49,961 nucleotides of DNA from Actinomycetota bacterium. GTDB lineage: Bacteria; Actinomycetota; Actinomycetes; Streptosporangiales; Streptosporangiaceae. Shown here piece by piece: positions 24,286-37,175 of this stretch (position 1 is the stretch's first letter; each line of letters begins with the position of its first letter). Position numbers and translations under genes: made by a program. The DNA is taken from the NCBI GenBank assembly GCA_027314595.1, contig DAHVAN010000347.1, positions 1 to 49,961 on the forward strand, read 5' to 3'. A model generated the notes under the pieces. It was not told the origin of the DNA. It was given only the letters and a program-made list of their open reading frames with translations, and ran no database searches.

Positions 24286-25674
24286 ATGGACGTTCGGGAG
24301 TATGCCGCGGCGAACGCCGCCGAGTTTTCCCAGGCACTGCGCCAGTGGCTGGCGATCCCTTCGGTTTCCGCCGACCCGGCGCGCCACGCTGACGTGCGCC
24401 GGTCGGCCGAATGGCTCGCCGACTACCTCGGCAGGACCGGCTTCCCGGTCGCGGAGGTCTGGGAGACCAAGGGCCTGCCCGCCGTCTACGCGCACTGGCC
24501 GGCCGCCGGCGAGAACGCGCCGCGCGTGCTCGTGTACGGCCATCACGACGTGCAGCCTGCCGACCTGGCGGACGGCTGGGACAACCCGCCCTTCGATCCC
24601 GTGCAGAAGGGCGACCTGATCTACGGCCGGGGCGCCTCAGACGACAAGGGCCAGGTGCTGTTCCACGCGCTCGGCTTGCGCGCGTGCCTGGCGGCCTCCG
24701 GCGCCACGGCGCCGCCGGTGTCGCTGACGATGCTGATCGAGGGCGAGGAGGAGGTGGGCTCGCCGAACTTCGCCGCGCTGCTGCGGGAGCGCAAGGACCA
24801 GCTCGGCCCGGACGTGATCGTGATCAGCGACACCACGATGTGGGCGGCGGACATCCCGTCGATCTGCACCGGCATGCGCGGCCTGGCCGAGGCCGAGATC
24901 ACCGTGACCGGCCCCTCGCGCGACCTGCATTCGGGCTCGTTCGGCGGCGGCGTGCCGAACCCCGTGCACGCCCTGGCCGCGCTGCTGGCCGGCCTGCACG
25001 ACGCCGACGGCCGGGTGAGGCTGCCCGGCTTCTACGACGACGTCGTCCCGCTGCCGGACCAGGAGCGGGACCTGCTCGCGAAGCTGCCCTTCGACGAGAA
25101 AGAGTGGCTCATCGACGCCGGCGGCAGCGGCGCGGCCTGCGGCGAGGCCGGCTTCACCACGCTCGAGCGGATCTGGGCCCGGCCGACCGCGGAGGTCAAC
25201 GGCGTCTGGGGCGGCCACACCGGCCCGGGACCCAAGACGATCATCCCGCGCGAGGCACACGCCAAGGTCTCGTTCCGGCTGGTCGCCGACCAGGAGCCGG
25301 CCGCCGTAATCGCATCCCTGCGCGACTACGTCGATTCATCGACCCCGAACGGGCTCGTGGCGACCCTCACTCCCGGAAACGGAGTACGCCCGTGCAGGTC
25401 GGCGATCGACTCCCCTGCCGTGGCGGCTGCCCGCCGGGCCATGGAGCGGGCTTTCGGGCGGCCGGTGCTTTTCACCAGGGAGGGCGGCAGCGGCCCGGAG
25501 GCCGACCTGGCCGACATCCTGGCCGCGCCGCTCGCGTTCGTGGCGGTAGGCCTTGACGCGGACCGCATTCACGCACCCAATGAATACGTGGACCTATCCC
25601 GGCTGCTGCGCGGCGCCGAGACAGCCGCCTACCTCTGGGAGGAACTCGCGGCCGCAGGCGCGGGCCCGCGTTGA
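24286..25674 (+). CDS. M20 family metallopeptidase (dipeptidase)
   Basis: A 462-aa zinc exopeptidase or deacylase of the M20 dipeptidase group. Metal ligands and catalytic residues: VYGHHDVQPAD (His and Asp), GRGASDDKGQ (bridging Asp), IEGEEEVGSP (Glu general base and ligand), HSGSFGG in the lid domain, and the late His in IHAPNEY. The dimerisation/lid domain lies between about 185 and 330. The ATG at 24286 lies five bases after the purM stop, and its stop overlaps the NudC start (TTGA), so purM, this gene and nudC form a tight run. Confidence 0.93.
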   Translation: MDVREYAAANAAEFSQALRQWLAIPSVSADPARHADVRRSAEWLADYLGRTGFPVAEVWETKGLPAVYAHWPAAGENAPRVLVYGHHDVQPADLADGWDNPPFDPVQKGDLIYGRGASDDKGQVLFHALGLRACLAASGATAPPVSLTMLIEGEEEVGSPNFAALLRERKDQLGPDVIVISDTTMWAADIPSICTGMRGLAEAEITVTGPSRDLHSGSFGGGVPNPVHALAALLAGLHDADGRVRLPGFYDDVVPLPDQERDLLAKLPFDEKEWLIDAGGSGAACGEAGFTTLERIWARPTAEVNGVWGGHTGPGPKTIIPREAHAKVSFRLVADQEPAAVIASLRDYVDSSTPNGLVATLTPGNGVRPCRSAIDSPAVAAARRAMERAFGRPVLFTREGGSGPEADLADILAAPLAFVAVGLDADRIHAPNEYVDLSRLLRGAETAAYLWEELAAAGAGPR

Positions 25675-26645
25675 GCGTCCTGCCAGGCACCCAGGAGTCC
25701 GGCGCCGGCCCGCTAGGACGGCTCGCGCTCGCGCGCTCCACCCTGGACAGGGCGACGGACCGGCGCGCCGACGCCGGCTGGGTCGAGGCGGCGTGGGCGG
25801 ACCCGCGCACGCGGGTGCTCGTGGTGAGCGACTCCCAGGCGCTCGTCCGGTCCGACGGCAGCCGGCCGGAACTGGTTCTGCTGTCGCCGGCCGACGCGCC
25901 CGAGGGCACCAGGTTCCTGCTCGGGGTCGGTGACGAGGGCGTCGCCTACTTCGGGGTGAGCGGCGTGCTCGGCACAGTCACCACCGGTCGTTCCGGGGAC
26001 GATGTCATCAAGCCCATGTCGCTGCGGCAGGTTGGCGCGGTGCTCAGCGACCGGGACTCCGGGCTGCTGACCCACGCGGTCGCGCTCGCGTACTGGCACG
26101 ACACGCACACCCACTGCCCGCGGTGCGGCACCCCGACGGTGCCCGCGCCGGCCGGGCACCTGACGACCTGCCCCGCGGACCGGACCGAGCACTTCCCGCG
26201 GCTCGACCCGGCGGTGATCATGCTGGTCACCGACCCGGACGACCGGTGCCTGCTGGCACGGAACGCGGCCTGGCCGCAGCGCCGGATGTCGGTACTCGCC
26301 GGGTTCGTGGAGCCGGGGGAGTCGATCGAGCAGGCAGTGGCGCGGGAGGTCTTCGAGGAGACCGCCATCACGGTCGGGCAGATCCGCTACCTGGGCAGCC
26401 AGCCGTGGCCGATGCCGCGCAGCCTGATGCTCGGTTTCCAGGCGGTCGCGGCGGCCGGGCAGCGGATCGTGGTCGACAGGCAGGAGATCGGCGAGGCGCG
26501 CTGGTTCAGCCGTGCCGAGTTGCGCGCCAGCATCGACGACGGCGAGCTCGCCGTCGCCCCGTCGTCCTCGATCGCCCGGCGGCTGATCGAGTACTGGTAC
26601 GGCGCCGGGCTTCCCGACGGCCCGCGAGGCAGGGTCAGCCGCTGA
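25671..26645 (+). CDS. nudC: NAD(+) diphosphatase / RNA NAD-decapping Nudix hydrolase NudC
   Basis: A 324-aa Nudix hydrolase that cleaves NAD(H) and probably NAD caps from RNA. An N-terminal domain (1 to about 140) precedes a zinc-ribbon (CPRCGTPTVP, then TTCPAD) and the Nudix box GFVEPGESIEQAVAREVFEETA. The NudC-specific motif SQPWPMPRS follows. The ribbon shows only three cysteines: the usual fourth appears as Asp/Arg in CPADRTEHFPR, so zinc binding may be altered. It starts at TTG overlapping the M20 stop. It overlaps the convergent gene by 11 bases. M. tuberculosis nudC lies close to adnAB as well. Confidence 0.93.
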   Translation: MSVLPGTQESGAGPLGRLALARSTLDRATDRRADAGWVEAAWADPRTRVLVVSDSQALVRSDGSRPELVLLSPADAPEGTRFLLGVGDEGVAYFGVSGVLGTVTTGRSGDDVIKPMSLRQVGAVLSDRDSGLLTHAVALAYWHDTHTHCPRCGTPTVPAPAGHLTTCPADRTEHFPRLDPAVIMLVTDPDDRCLLARNAAWPQRRMSVLAGFVEPGESIEQAVAREVFEETAITVGQIRYLGSQPWPMPRSLMLGFQAVAAAGQRIVVDRQEIGEARWFSRAELRASIDDGELAVAPSSSIARRLIEYWYGAGLPDGPRGRVSR

Positions 26646-27045
26646 CGCTGGGGCCGGCCTTGGTGATGGTGATGCGCAGCAGCACCCGCTGCTCCGACTC
26701 CATCGCGGCCCGGTATTCGTCCCAGTCGGGATGCTCGCCCGAGATGCGCCGGTAGTAGTCGACGAGGCCGTCCATCGCGGCCGGCAGTGCCACGATGTCC
26801 GCCGTGCCCTCGATCTGCGCCCACTGGCCGAAGAACGTGTCGGGGAACACGCACAGCCACACCCGCGGGTCACGGCGGATGTGCCGGACCTTGTACGCCG
26901 TCTGCCTTGTGCTGATGACCACGTGACCCGCGTCGTCGACGCCGGCGGTCACCGGCGATAGCTGCGGCGTTCGGTCTGCCTTGAGGGTGCCGAGCACCGC
27001 GTGATGCCGCGTGCGGACGAAATCGAGCGCTGCCTCAATGTCCAT
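26635..27045 (-). CDS. PPOX-class F420/flavin-dependent protein
   Basis: A 136-aa split-barrel protein of the pyridoxamine-phosphate-oxidase-like superfamily, F420-dependent type common in actinobacteria. Evidence: FVRTRHHAVLGTLKADRTPQLSPV at the cofactor-binding N-terminus, then VISTRQTAYKVRHIRRDPRVWLCVF, and a C-terminal YRAAMESEQRVLLRITI strand. It probably reduces or oxidises a small substrate; which one is unknown. The ATG at 27045 is preceded by AGGATG. It is convergent with nudC, the stops overlapping by 11 bases, and divergent from the OsmC gene. Confidence 0.88.
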   Translation of the reverse strand: MDIEAALDFVRTRHHAVLGTLKADRTPQLSPVTAGVDDAGHVVISTRQTAYKVRHIRRDPRVWLCVFPDTFFGQWAQIEGTADIVALPAAMDGLVDYYRRISGEHPDWDEYRAAMESEQRVLLRITITKAGPSVSG

Positions 27046-27248
27046 GGCTACATCCTGGCACCGCTCCGGGCCGCTCGCGCGGTCCGCGCCGCGAGCGGCG
27101 GTGCCCGGGCCCGCGGCGCGGCGTCGGATCGGAATAGCGGGCTGCGTCGCGATATCCCCGCTCGTCACGCTCGGCGCGGTTCACGGGATACGCGCCTGGT
27201 GGCCCGCCAGGCAACGCCGCTCGCCTGAGCGGGCGGACCCGCTTTCGC

Positions 27249-27254
27249 TATGAT
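27249..27254 (+). promoter_or_regulatory. Possible -10 element upstream of the OsmC gene
   Basis: TATGAT, one base from consensus, lies 36 bases before the ATG at 27291. The -35 at proper spacing (TGAGCG) is poor. A 6-bp inverted repeat (AGCGGG/CCCGCT) precedes it at 27228-27243. Confidence 0.4.
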
Positions 27255-27290
27255 CGCTGTGACCTGGCCCCGCGGTGAGAGGCGGCGCGC

Positions 27291-27662
27291 ATGATCGAGG
27301 CAACGGCGCTACCAGCGCCCTGGCAAGTCAGCTTCCGGGCCGGCGACCACGAGGGCCGCGCCGACACCGTCAAGGACGGCGCCGGCGGCTCGACGGGAAT
27401 GCGGCCGCACGAACTGCTGGCAGCGTCGCTGGCCACATGCATGACCATCTCCGCGCGGATGGCGCTGGCGGACCTGGGCGTTACCGACGGCGAGGTGCGC
27501 GTGCGCGTTCACCTGGAACGCGAAGAATCAGCCACGCGCTTCCGGTACGAGCTCATCCTCGACCCGGCGCTTGAACCCTGCCGGCCGGCAGTCCTGGAGC
27601 GCGTCGAACGCTCGCCCGTACGCGCCACGCTGAGCAAGCAGCTGATCTTCGAATCCGCCTGA
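27291..27662 (+). CDS. OsmC family protein
   Basis: A 123-aa OsmC/Ohr-fold protein, a family that reduces organic hydroperoxides with a pair of cysteines. The first active-site cysteine is present (SLATCMTISARM). The second, normally in a CPV motif, is Ser here (ERSPVRATL); another Cys at EPCRP is 11 residues earlier. It may be a one-cysteine variant or have lost peroxidase activity. The overall fold marks are normal: G-rich N-terminal half MRPHELLAAS and C-terminal strand/helix. GAGAGG precedes the ATG. Confidence 0.88.
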   Translation: MIEATALPAPWQVSFRAGDHEGRADTVKDGAGGSTGMRPHELLAASLATCMTISARMALADLGVTDGEVRVRVHLEREESATRFRYELILDPALEPCRPAVLERVERSPVRATLSKQLIFESA

Positions 27663-27676
27663 CCGGCGCGGGAGCC

Positions 27677-27758
27677 GGCTCCGCCTGGGCCGGGCGCGGG
27701 ACCCGGGCTCCGCCTGGGCCAGATGCGCTTATGCCCCGAATAGTCTGGGCCAGATGCG
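27677..27758 (+). repeat. Nested direct repeats upstream of the MftD-like gene
   Basis: GGCTCCGCCTGGGCC occurs at 27677-27691 and 27706-27720, within an imperfect 29-base tandem unit. CTGGGCCAGATGCG occurs at 27714-27727 and 27745-27758. CTGGGCC thus appears three times in 70 bases. They may be regulatory or the result of slippage. Confidence 0.75.
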
Positions 27759-27782
27759 TCCCCGGCGCGGTTACAGTGAACC

Positions 27783-28973
27783 GTGGCGAGCACGCGGGAC
27801 TGGTTCGAGAGCGTCGCCGAGGCGCGCCGGCGGGCCAGGCGGCGGCTGCCGAAGTCCGTCTTCCTGGCCCTGGAGGCCGGCGCCGAGGCGGGCGTCAGCC
27901 GCGCGGACAACGTCGCAGCCTTCCGCGAGATCAGGTTCGCCCCGCCGCGGCTCGCGGACCTGCCCGCCGCCCGCGACCTGGGCACCACCGTCCTCGGCGT
28001 CCGGGTCGAGCTGCCCGTGATCGCCTCCCCGGTCGGCGCGCAGGCGGTGCATCCGCTTGGCGAGATCGCCGTCGCCCGGGGCACCCGCGACGCGGGTACC
28101 GCGATGGGACTGAGCGAGTTCGCCAGCAAGCCGGCCGGCGAGGTGGCACGGGTCAACCCCAAGCTGTTCTTCCAGGTGCACTGGTCCGCGGACCGCGACA
28201 CGCTGCTGGCTCGGGCCCGGCGCGCGCGCGACAGCGGCGCGACGGCGCTGATCCTCACCCTTGACTGGTCGTTCCCCGGGGGACGTGACTGGGGCAGCCC
28301 CGCCATACCGGAGACGATGAACCTGCGGACGATGCTCAGGTACGCGCCCCAGGGGCTGGCCAGGCCCGGCTACCTGCTCGGCTGGCTGCGGCAAGGCGGC
28401 CTGCCCGGCCTCACCGTCCCCAACATGGCCCGCCCTGGCGAGCCGGCCCCCGGCTTTTTCGCCGCCTACCGCGACTGGATGGCTGTCAAGCCCACCACCT
28501 GGGACGACATCGCCTGGCTTCGCGAGCAGTGGGGCGGGCCGTTCATGATCAAGGGCGTGATGCGCGCCGACGACGCCCGTCGCGCGGTCGACATCGGCGC
28601 CACCGCGATCTCCGTCTCCAACCACGGCGGCAACAACCTGGACGGCACGCCCGCCCCGGTCCGCGCGCTCCCGGCCGTGGTGAAGGCGGTCGGCGGCCAG
28701 GCCGAGATCCTGCTCGACGGCGGCATCCGCCGCGGCGGCGATGTGGTCAAGGCGCTCGCGCTCGGCGCCCGCGCCGTCATGATCGGCCGCGCCTGCCTCT
28801 GGGGCCTGGCGGCCGCCGGCCCGGCCGGCGTCCGCAACGTCTTCGACATCCTGCGCGGCGGCATCGACTCGACCCTGCTGTCCCTGGGCCGCCCGTCAGT
28901 GCACGACCTGACCCCGTCCGACGTGATCGTGCCCGGCCACTTCAGCCATGGGCTCGACAACATGCCGTCCTGA
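27783..28973 (+). CDS. mftD: FMN-dependent alpha-hydroxyacid oxidase family, MftD-like (pre-mycofactocin synthase type)
   Basis: A 396-aa FMN TIM-barrel enzyme. It is closer to MftD than to lactate or glycolate oxidases: RRLPKSVF, ADNVAAF, GLSEFASKP, MNLRTMLR, VPNMARPGEP, FFAAYRDWMA and GGPFMIKGVMR match what I recall of M. tuberculosis Rv0694, also 396 aa. The family core is intact (SVSNHGGNNLDGTPAP, LLDGGIRRGGDVVKALALGARAVMIGR). MftD oxidises the mycofactocin precursor AHDP to PMFT. No mftA, B, C, E or F gene is here, so this is an orphan copy or a relative with another substrate. A TACAGT at 27772 five bases before GTG 27783 suggests a leaderless transcript. Confidence 0.85.
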   Translation: MASTRDWFESVAEARRRARRRLPKSVFLALEAGAEAGVSRADNVAAFREIRFAPPRLADLPAARDLGTTVLGVRVELPVIASPVGAQAVHPLGEIAVARGTRDAGTAMGLSEFASKPAGEVARVNPKLFFQVHWSADRDTLLARARRARDSGATALILTLDWSFPGGRDWGSPAIPETMNLRTMLRYAPQGLARPGYLLGWLRQGGLPGLTVPNMARPGEPAPGFFAAYRDWMAVKPTTWDDIAWLREQWGGPFMIKGVMRADDARRAVDIGATAISVSNHGGNNLDGTPAPVRALPAVVKAVGGQAEILLDGGIRRGGDVVKALALGARAVMIGRACLWGLAAAGPAGVRNVFDILRGGIDSTLLSLGRPSVHDLTPSDVIVPGHFSHGLDNMPS

Positions 28974-29160
28974 TTACAGGCCGGCTTGAGGCCGTGACGA
29001 CCCCTGGCGCGCCTGGCGCTTCCATTATCTCGGCAAAAGCGACATAACGCCTGCCGCGTCCTTCCCGCCCGCGCTGTCCTGGCGGGGCGGGCGCCGCGCG
29101 GTCGCGCATTGCGCCCGCGGCAACCCGGGTATGTTTCCTGCGGGGGATGAGGAGACGAGC

Positions 29161-29499
29161 ATGGACGAGAGCCGGGCGCGAGCGCTGCTGCGCGCTGAGC
29201 GCGCCGAGGTGACTGAGCTGCTTCAGGAGACGGAAAGGGCGGCGGGCTCCGAACGCGAGTCCGCGCAGGGTCCCCAGGACTACGCGGACGCGGCCGGCGT
29301 GCTTTCCGGAAAGGCCGAGGGCGAGGCGATCGCCAACGACCTGCGGCAGCGCATCGCCGTTATCGACCGGGCGCTGGCGCGCCTGGAGGCGGGCACCTAC
29401 GGCCGTTCTGTGCTCAGCGGCAAGCCGATCCCCGACGAGCGGCTCGAGGCTGACCCGGCCGCGGAACTGACCGTCGACGAGGCGCGAGCGCAGCGGTAA
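29161..29499 (+). CDS. DksA/TraR-like protein lacking zinc cysteines
   Basis: A 112-aa protein with the DksA/TraR C-terminal framework: a coiled-coil-like helical N-terminus (LLRAERAEVTELLQETER), then ALARLEAGTYG and SGKPIPDERLEADPAAE. The four zinc-finger cysteines of the family are absent: YGRSVLSGKPIP stands where YGxCxxCGxPIP is expected, and the second pair is also gone. It may bind RNA polymerase's secondary channel without zinc, or be a structural remnant. The ATG at 29161 follows GAGGAG. The gene is convergent with the channel gene. Confidence 0.8.
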   Translation: MDESRARALLRAERAEVTELLQETERAAGSERESAQGPQDYADAAGVLSGKAEGEAIANDLRQRIAVIDRALARLEAGTYGRSVLSGKPIPDERLEADPAAELTVDEARAQR

Positions 29500-29655
29500 G
29501 GCCGGGTCCCAAGCGTCCGCTGCCGCGGCGGCGCGGTCCGGGTGCCCGTGGTCGGCGGCCGCCACGGCCCGTTCCGGGAAAAGCTAGGTTGCGGGGCCGG
29601 TGCCGGGTCCAGGCCGGACACCTGGTAGAGCGCGCCCGTGAGGTGACGAGCGCGC

Positions 29656-30366
29656 CTACTTGCGCCGCTGCGGCGGCCGGAAGGCGGAGACCAGGCGGGC
29701 CACCAGCGTCGCGAGGAAGATCTGGCCGAACATGGCCTCCATCACGGCGACCGCCCGCCCGGCGTCGCTCGCCGAGGTGAAGTCGCCGTAGCCGAGGGTG
29801 GTCAGCGTGGTGAAGCTGAAGTACTGGAATGTCTTGGTGTCGCCGGGCTGCCCGTTGGCGAAGAACGGCGTCCCGCTCAGCACGTTCATCGCGCGGAAGA
29901 AGGCGGCGAACATCAGCCCGATGATCATGTAGGCGCTCACCGCTGCGTAGATGCTCTGCACGGTGACCGACTCGCTGGCCAGTATCCGGCGCACGATCGC
30001 CACGACCGCGGCGAGCAGGACCAGCCCGGTCCACAGTTCCGCCACGCCGACCGCGTCCGCGAACGGCCGGGACAGCGCGAGCCCGATCGCCACCGCCGAG
30101 CCGGCCGTGATGACGGCGGCGACCAGGCGCGCGGCCCACCTGGGCATCAGCGCATTGCGGAGCGCGAGCAGCATGGCCCCGACGAACACCGCGATCTGAA
30201 CGGCGTTGATGAACGAGCCCGTGACGAACGCCGAGAGCAGGTAGCCGGCTATCAGCAGGAGCAGCAGGAGGCCGTACCGCGCCCTGTCCGGGGGCTCGGG
30301 GCCGCGTGCGCCGTCCTCCGGCGCCGTGCCGGTTTCTGGCCGGCCCCCGCCGGATGCGCCGCTCAT
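29656..30366 (-). CDS. Potassium channel family membrane protein
   Basis: A 236-aa integral membrane protein. The acidic, soluble first 30 residues precede about four hydrophobic segments (about 31-49, 53-70, 80-98, 108-127). A pore unit follows: helix YAAVSAYMIIGLMFAAFF, then pore loop with the potassium selectivity filter TLTTLGYGD (187-195), then a last helix to about 228. It resembles small voltage-gated-like or two-pore-type Kch channels but has no RCK/TrkA-N domain, so gating is unclear. The ATG at 30366 is chosen; the longer frame adds a Pro/Arg-rich segment unlike a membrane leader. M. tuberculosis has a potassium-channel gene (Rv3200c) in the same neighbourhood. Confidence 0.88.
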   Translation of the reverse strand: MSGASGGGRPETGTAPEDGARGPEPPDRARYGLLLLLLIAGYLLSAFVTGSFINAVQIAVFVGAMLLALRNALMPRWAARLVAAVITAGSAVAIGLALSRPFADAVGVAELWTGLVLLAAVVAIVRRILASESVTVQSIYAAVSAYMIIGLMFAAFFRAMNVLSGTPFFANGQPGDTKTFQYFSFTTLTTLGYGDFTSASDAGRAVAVMEAMFGQIFLATLVARLVSAFRPPQRRK

Positions 30367-30528
30367 GCTCACTGATTGTCGGTTCGCCGGCCGGCGCCGG
30401 GCTCGCCCGGCCGGGGTGACTGGCGCAGGCGCGAAATGCCGCAAGTCGGGCCGGTAGCCACAGTGCGCCGCGCGAGGGGCGCCCGGCATCACCGGCGTGG
30501 GCGTCATTCACGGTAACTTGGACCAGCC

Positions 30529-31470
30529 ATGAAAATCCTGATCTACGGCGCCGGCGTCATCGGCCAGGTGTACGGGGGCCGGCTGGCTCAGGCCGGGCAC
30601 GCCGTGACACTGCTGGCCCGGGCGCCCGCCTCCCGGGCCCTAGCGGAGCAGGGCGTGAGGCTGCGCGGCGACGGCGAAACCGTGCGCCACGTCCTGCCGG
30701 TGGTCACCCAGATCCCCCCGGACCAGGCATTCGACGTGATCTTCGTCTGCGTCCGGCAGGACCAGCTCGCTCCGGTCCTGCCCGAGCTCGCCGAGACCAC
30801 CCATGGCCTTGTGGTATTCCTGCTCAACCACTGCGCCGGGCTGACAGGGATCCGCGGCCTGCTCGGGCCGGACCGCGTGCTGTTCGGCTTTCCCGGCCTG
30901 GGCGGCGGCCGTGCGGCGGACGGTGCGATCGAGTACATCCAGATCCGGCAGCAGCACACCACGCTCGAGCGGGACGACGCCGTGGCCAGGATGCTGCGCG
31001 AGGCAGGCTTCGCCGTGGACGTGTGCGGTGACATGGATGGCTGGCTTAAGACGCACGCGGTCTTCGTGACCGCGATGGGCGCCGCCATCCTCGCCGCGCA
31101 AGGGGACAGCGTTGCCCTTGCCGCGGATCCCGCCGCGGTCCGTGCCCTGGTGGCCGCCGTCGGCGAGGGCTTCGGCGCGCTGGCCCGCCAGGGCGTCGCG
31201 GTGGTGCCGCGGCCGCTCCGGCTCATCTTCACCTCCGTACCGCGATTCGCCGCCGTCCGCTACTGGCGCGCGCAGTTGCGCGGACCTGTCGGCACGCTGG
31301 CCATCGCCCCGCACATCCGCGTCACCCGAGACAGTGAGTTCCCCGTGCTGGTAAAAGGGGTGCGCGAGCTCGTCGCCGGGTACGGGCCGACCCCGCACCT
31401 CGACCGCCTGCTCGCCGGCATCGGCGGGCACGCTGCCGGGACTGGGAGTGAGTTAGGCCGGAACGCCTGA
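30529..31470 (+). CDS. Ketopantoate reductase family (ApbA/PanE-like) oxidoreductase
   Basis: A 313-aa NAD(P)-binding protein. The Rossmann motif GAGVIGQVYGGRLAQAGH is at residues 7-24, followed by LLARAP at the second strand end and a CVRQDQL loop. The C-terminal helical domain (WLKTHAVFVTAMGAAI) is like that of 2-dehydropantoate 2-reductases. In the hinge, the canonical NG/NxxG substrate motif reads LLNHCAGL, so ketopantoate may not be the true substrate. It ends 248 bases before the biosynthetic cluster and is on the same strand. A role in the cluster cannot be excluded, but nothing shows one. Confidence 0.85.
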   Translation: MKILIYGAGVIGQVYGGRLAQAGHAVTLLARAPASRALAEQGVRLRGDGETVRHVLPVVTQIPPDQAFDVIFVCVRQDQLAPVLPELAETTHGLVVFLLNHCAGLTGIRGLLGPDRVLFGFPGLGGGRAADGAIEYIQIRQQHTTLERDDAVARMLREAGFAVDVCGDMDGWLKTHAVFVTAMGAAILAAQGDSVALAADPAAVRALVAAVGEGFGALARQGVAVVPRPLRLIFTSVPRFAAVRYWRAQLRGPVGTLAIAPHIRVTRDSEFPVLVKGVRELVAGYGPTPHLDRLLAGIGGHAAGTGSELGRNA

Positions 31471-31718
31471 ATCGCGCCGTGGCGGGACGGCGGTTCCCGA
31501 GTGCCGCAATGCCTCCATTTAGCCTGCGAGTGGCCAGTGAGCTTCGGTTTCCAGGCGATGAGTACGAGACCATTCGCATGGCCAGATTCCAGTGCGGCGG
31601 CTGGGAAATGAAATGAAACTGAGGGTGGCCTAGGTCCATCTGCTGCGAGACCTCTTGCTCTTTTCAGCACCATCTAAGGCCCGAGACGATGGGCTGAACG
31701 CGTGAAAAAGGGGGAGGA
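31471..31718 (+). promoter_or_regulatory. Presumed promoter region of the PKS-NRPS operon
   Basis: About 250 bases without a gene, less GC-rich than its surroundings (GGGAAATGAAATGAAACTG, CTTGCTCTTTTC). The only clear element is the ribosome site GGGGGAGGA just before two consecutive ATG codons (31719 and 31722); the second has the better spacing. No convincing -35/-10 pair or regulator palindrome was found. The five downstream genes depend on this region, as no other gap in the operon exceeds 14 bases. Confidence 0.55.

Positions 31719-37171
<5,453 letters not shown>

Positions 37172-37175
<4 letters not shown>

Noticed and set aside
30529-31470. Including the PanE-family reductase in the biosynthetic operon
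   Set aside because: A 248-base gap with a fresh ribosome site separates it from the PKS, and nothing in its sequence links it to the pathway.
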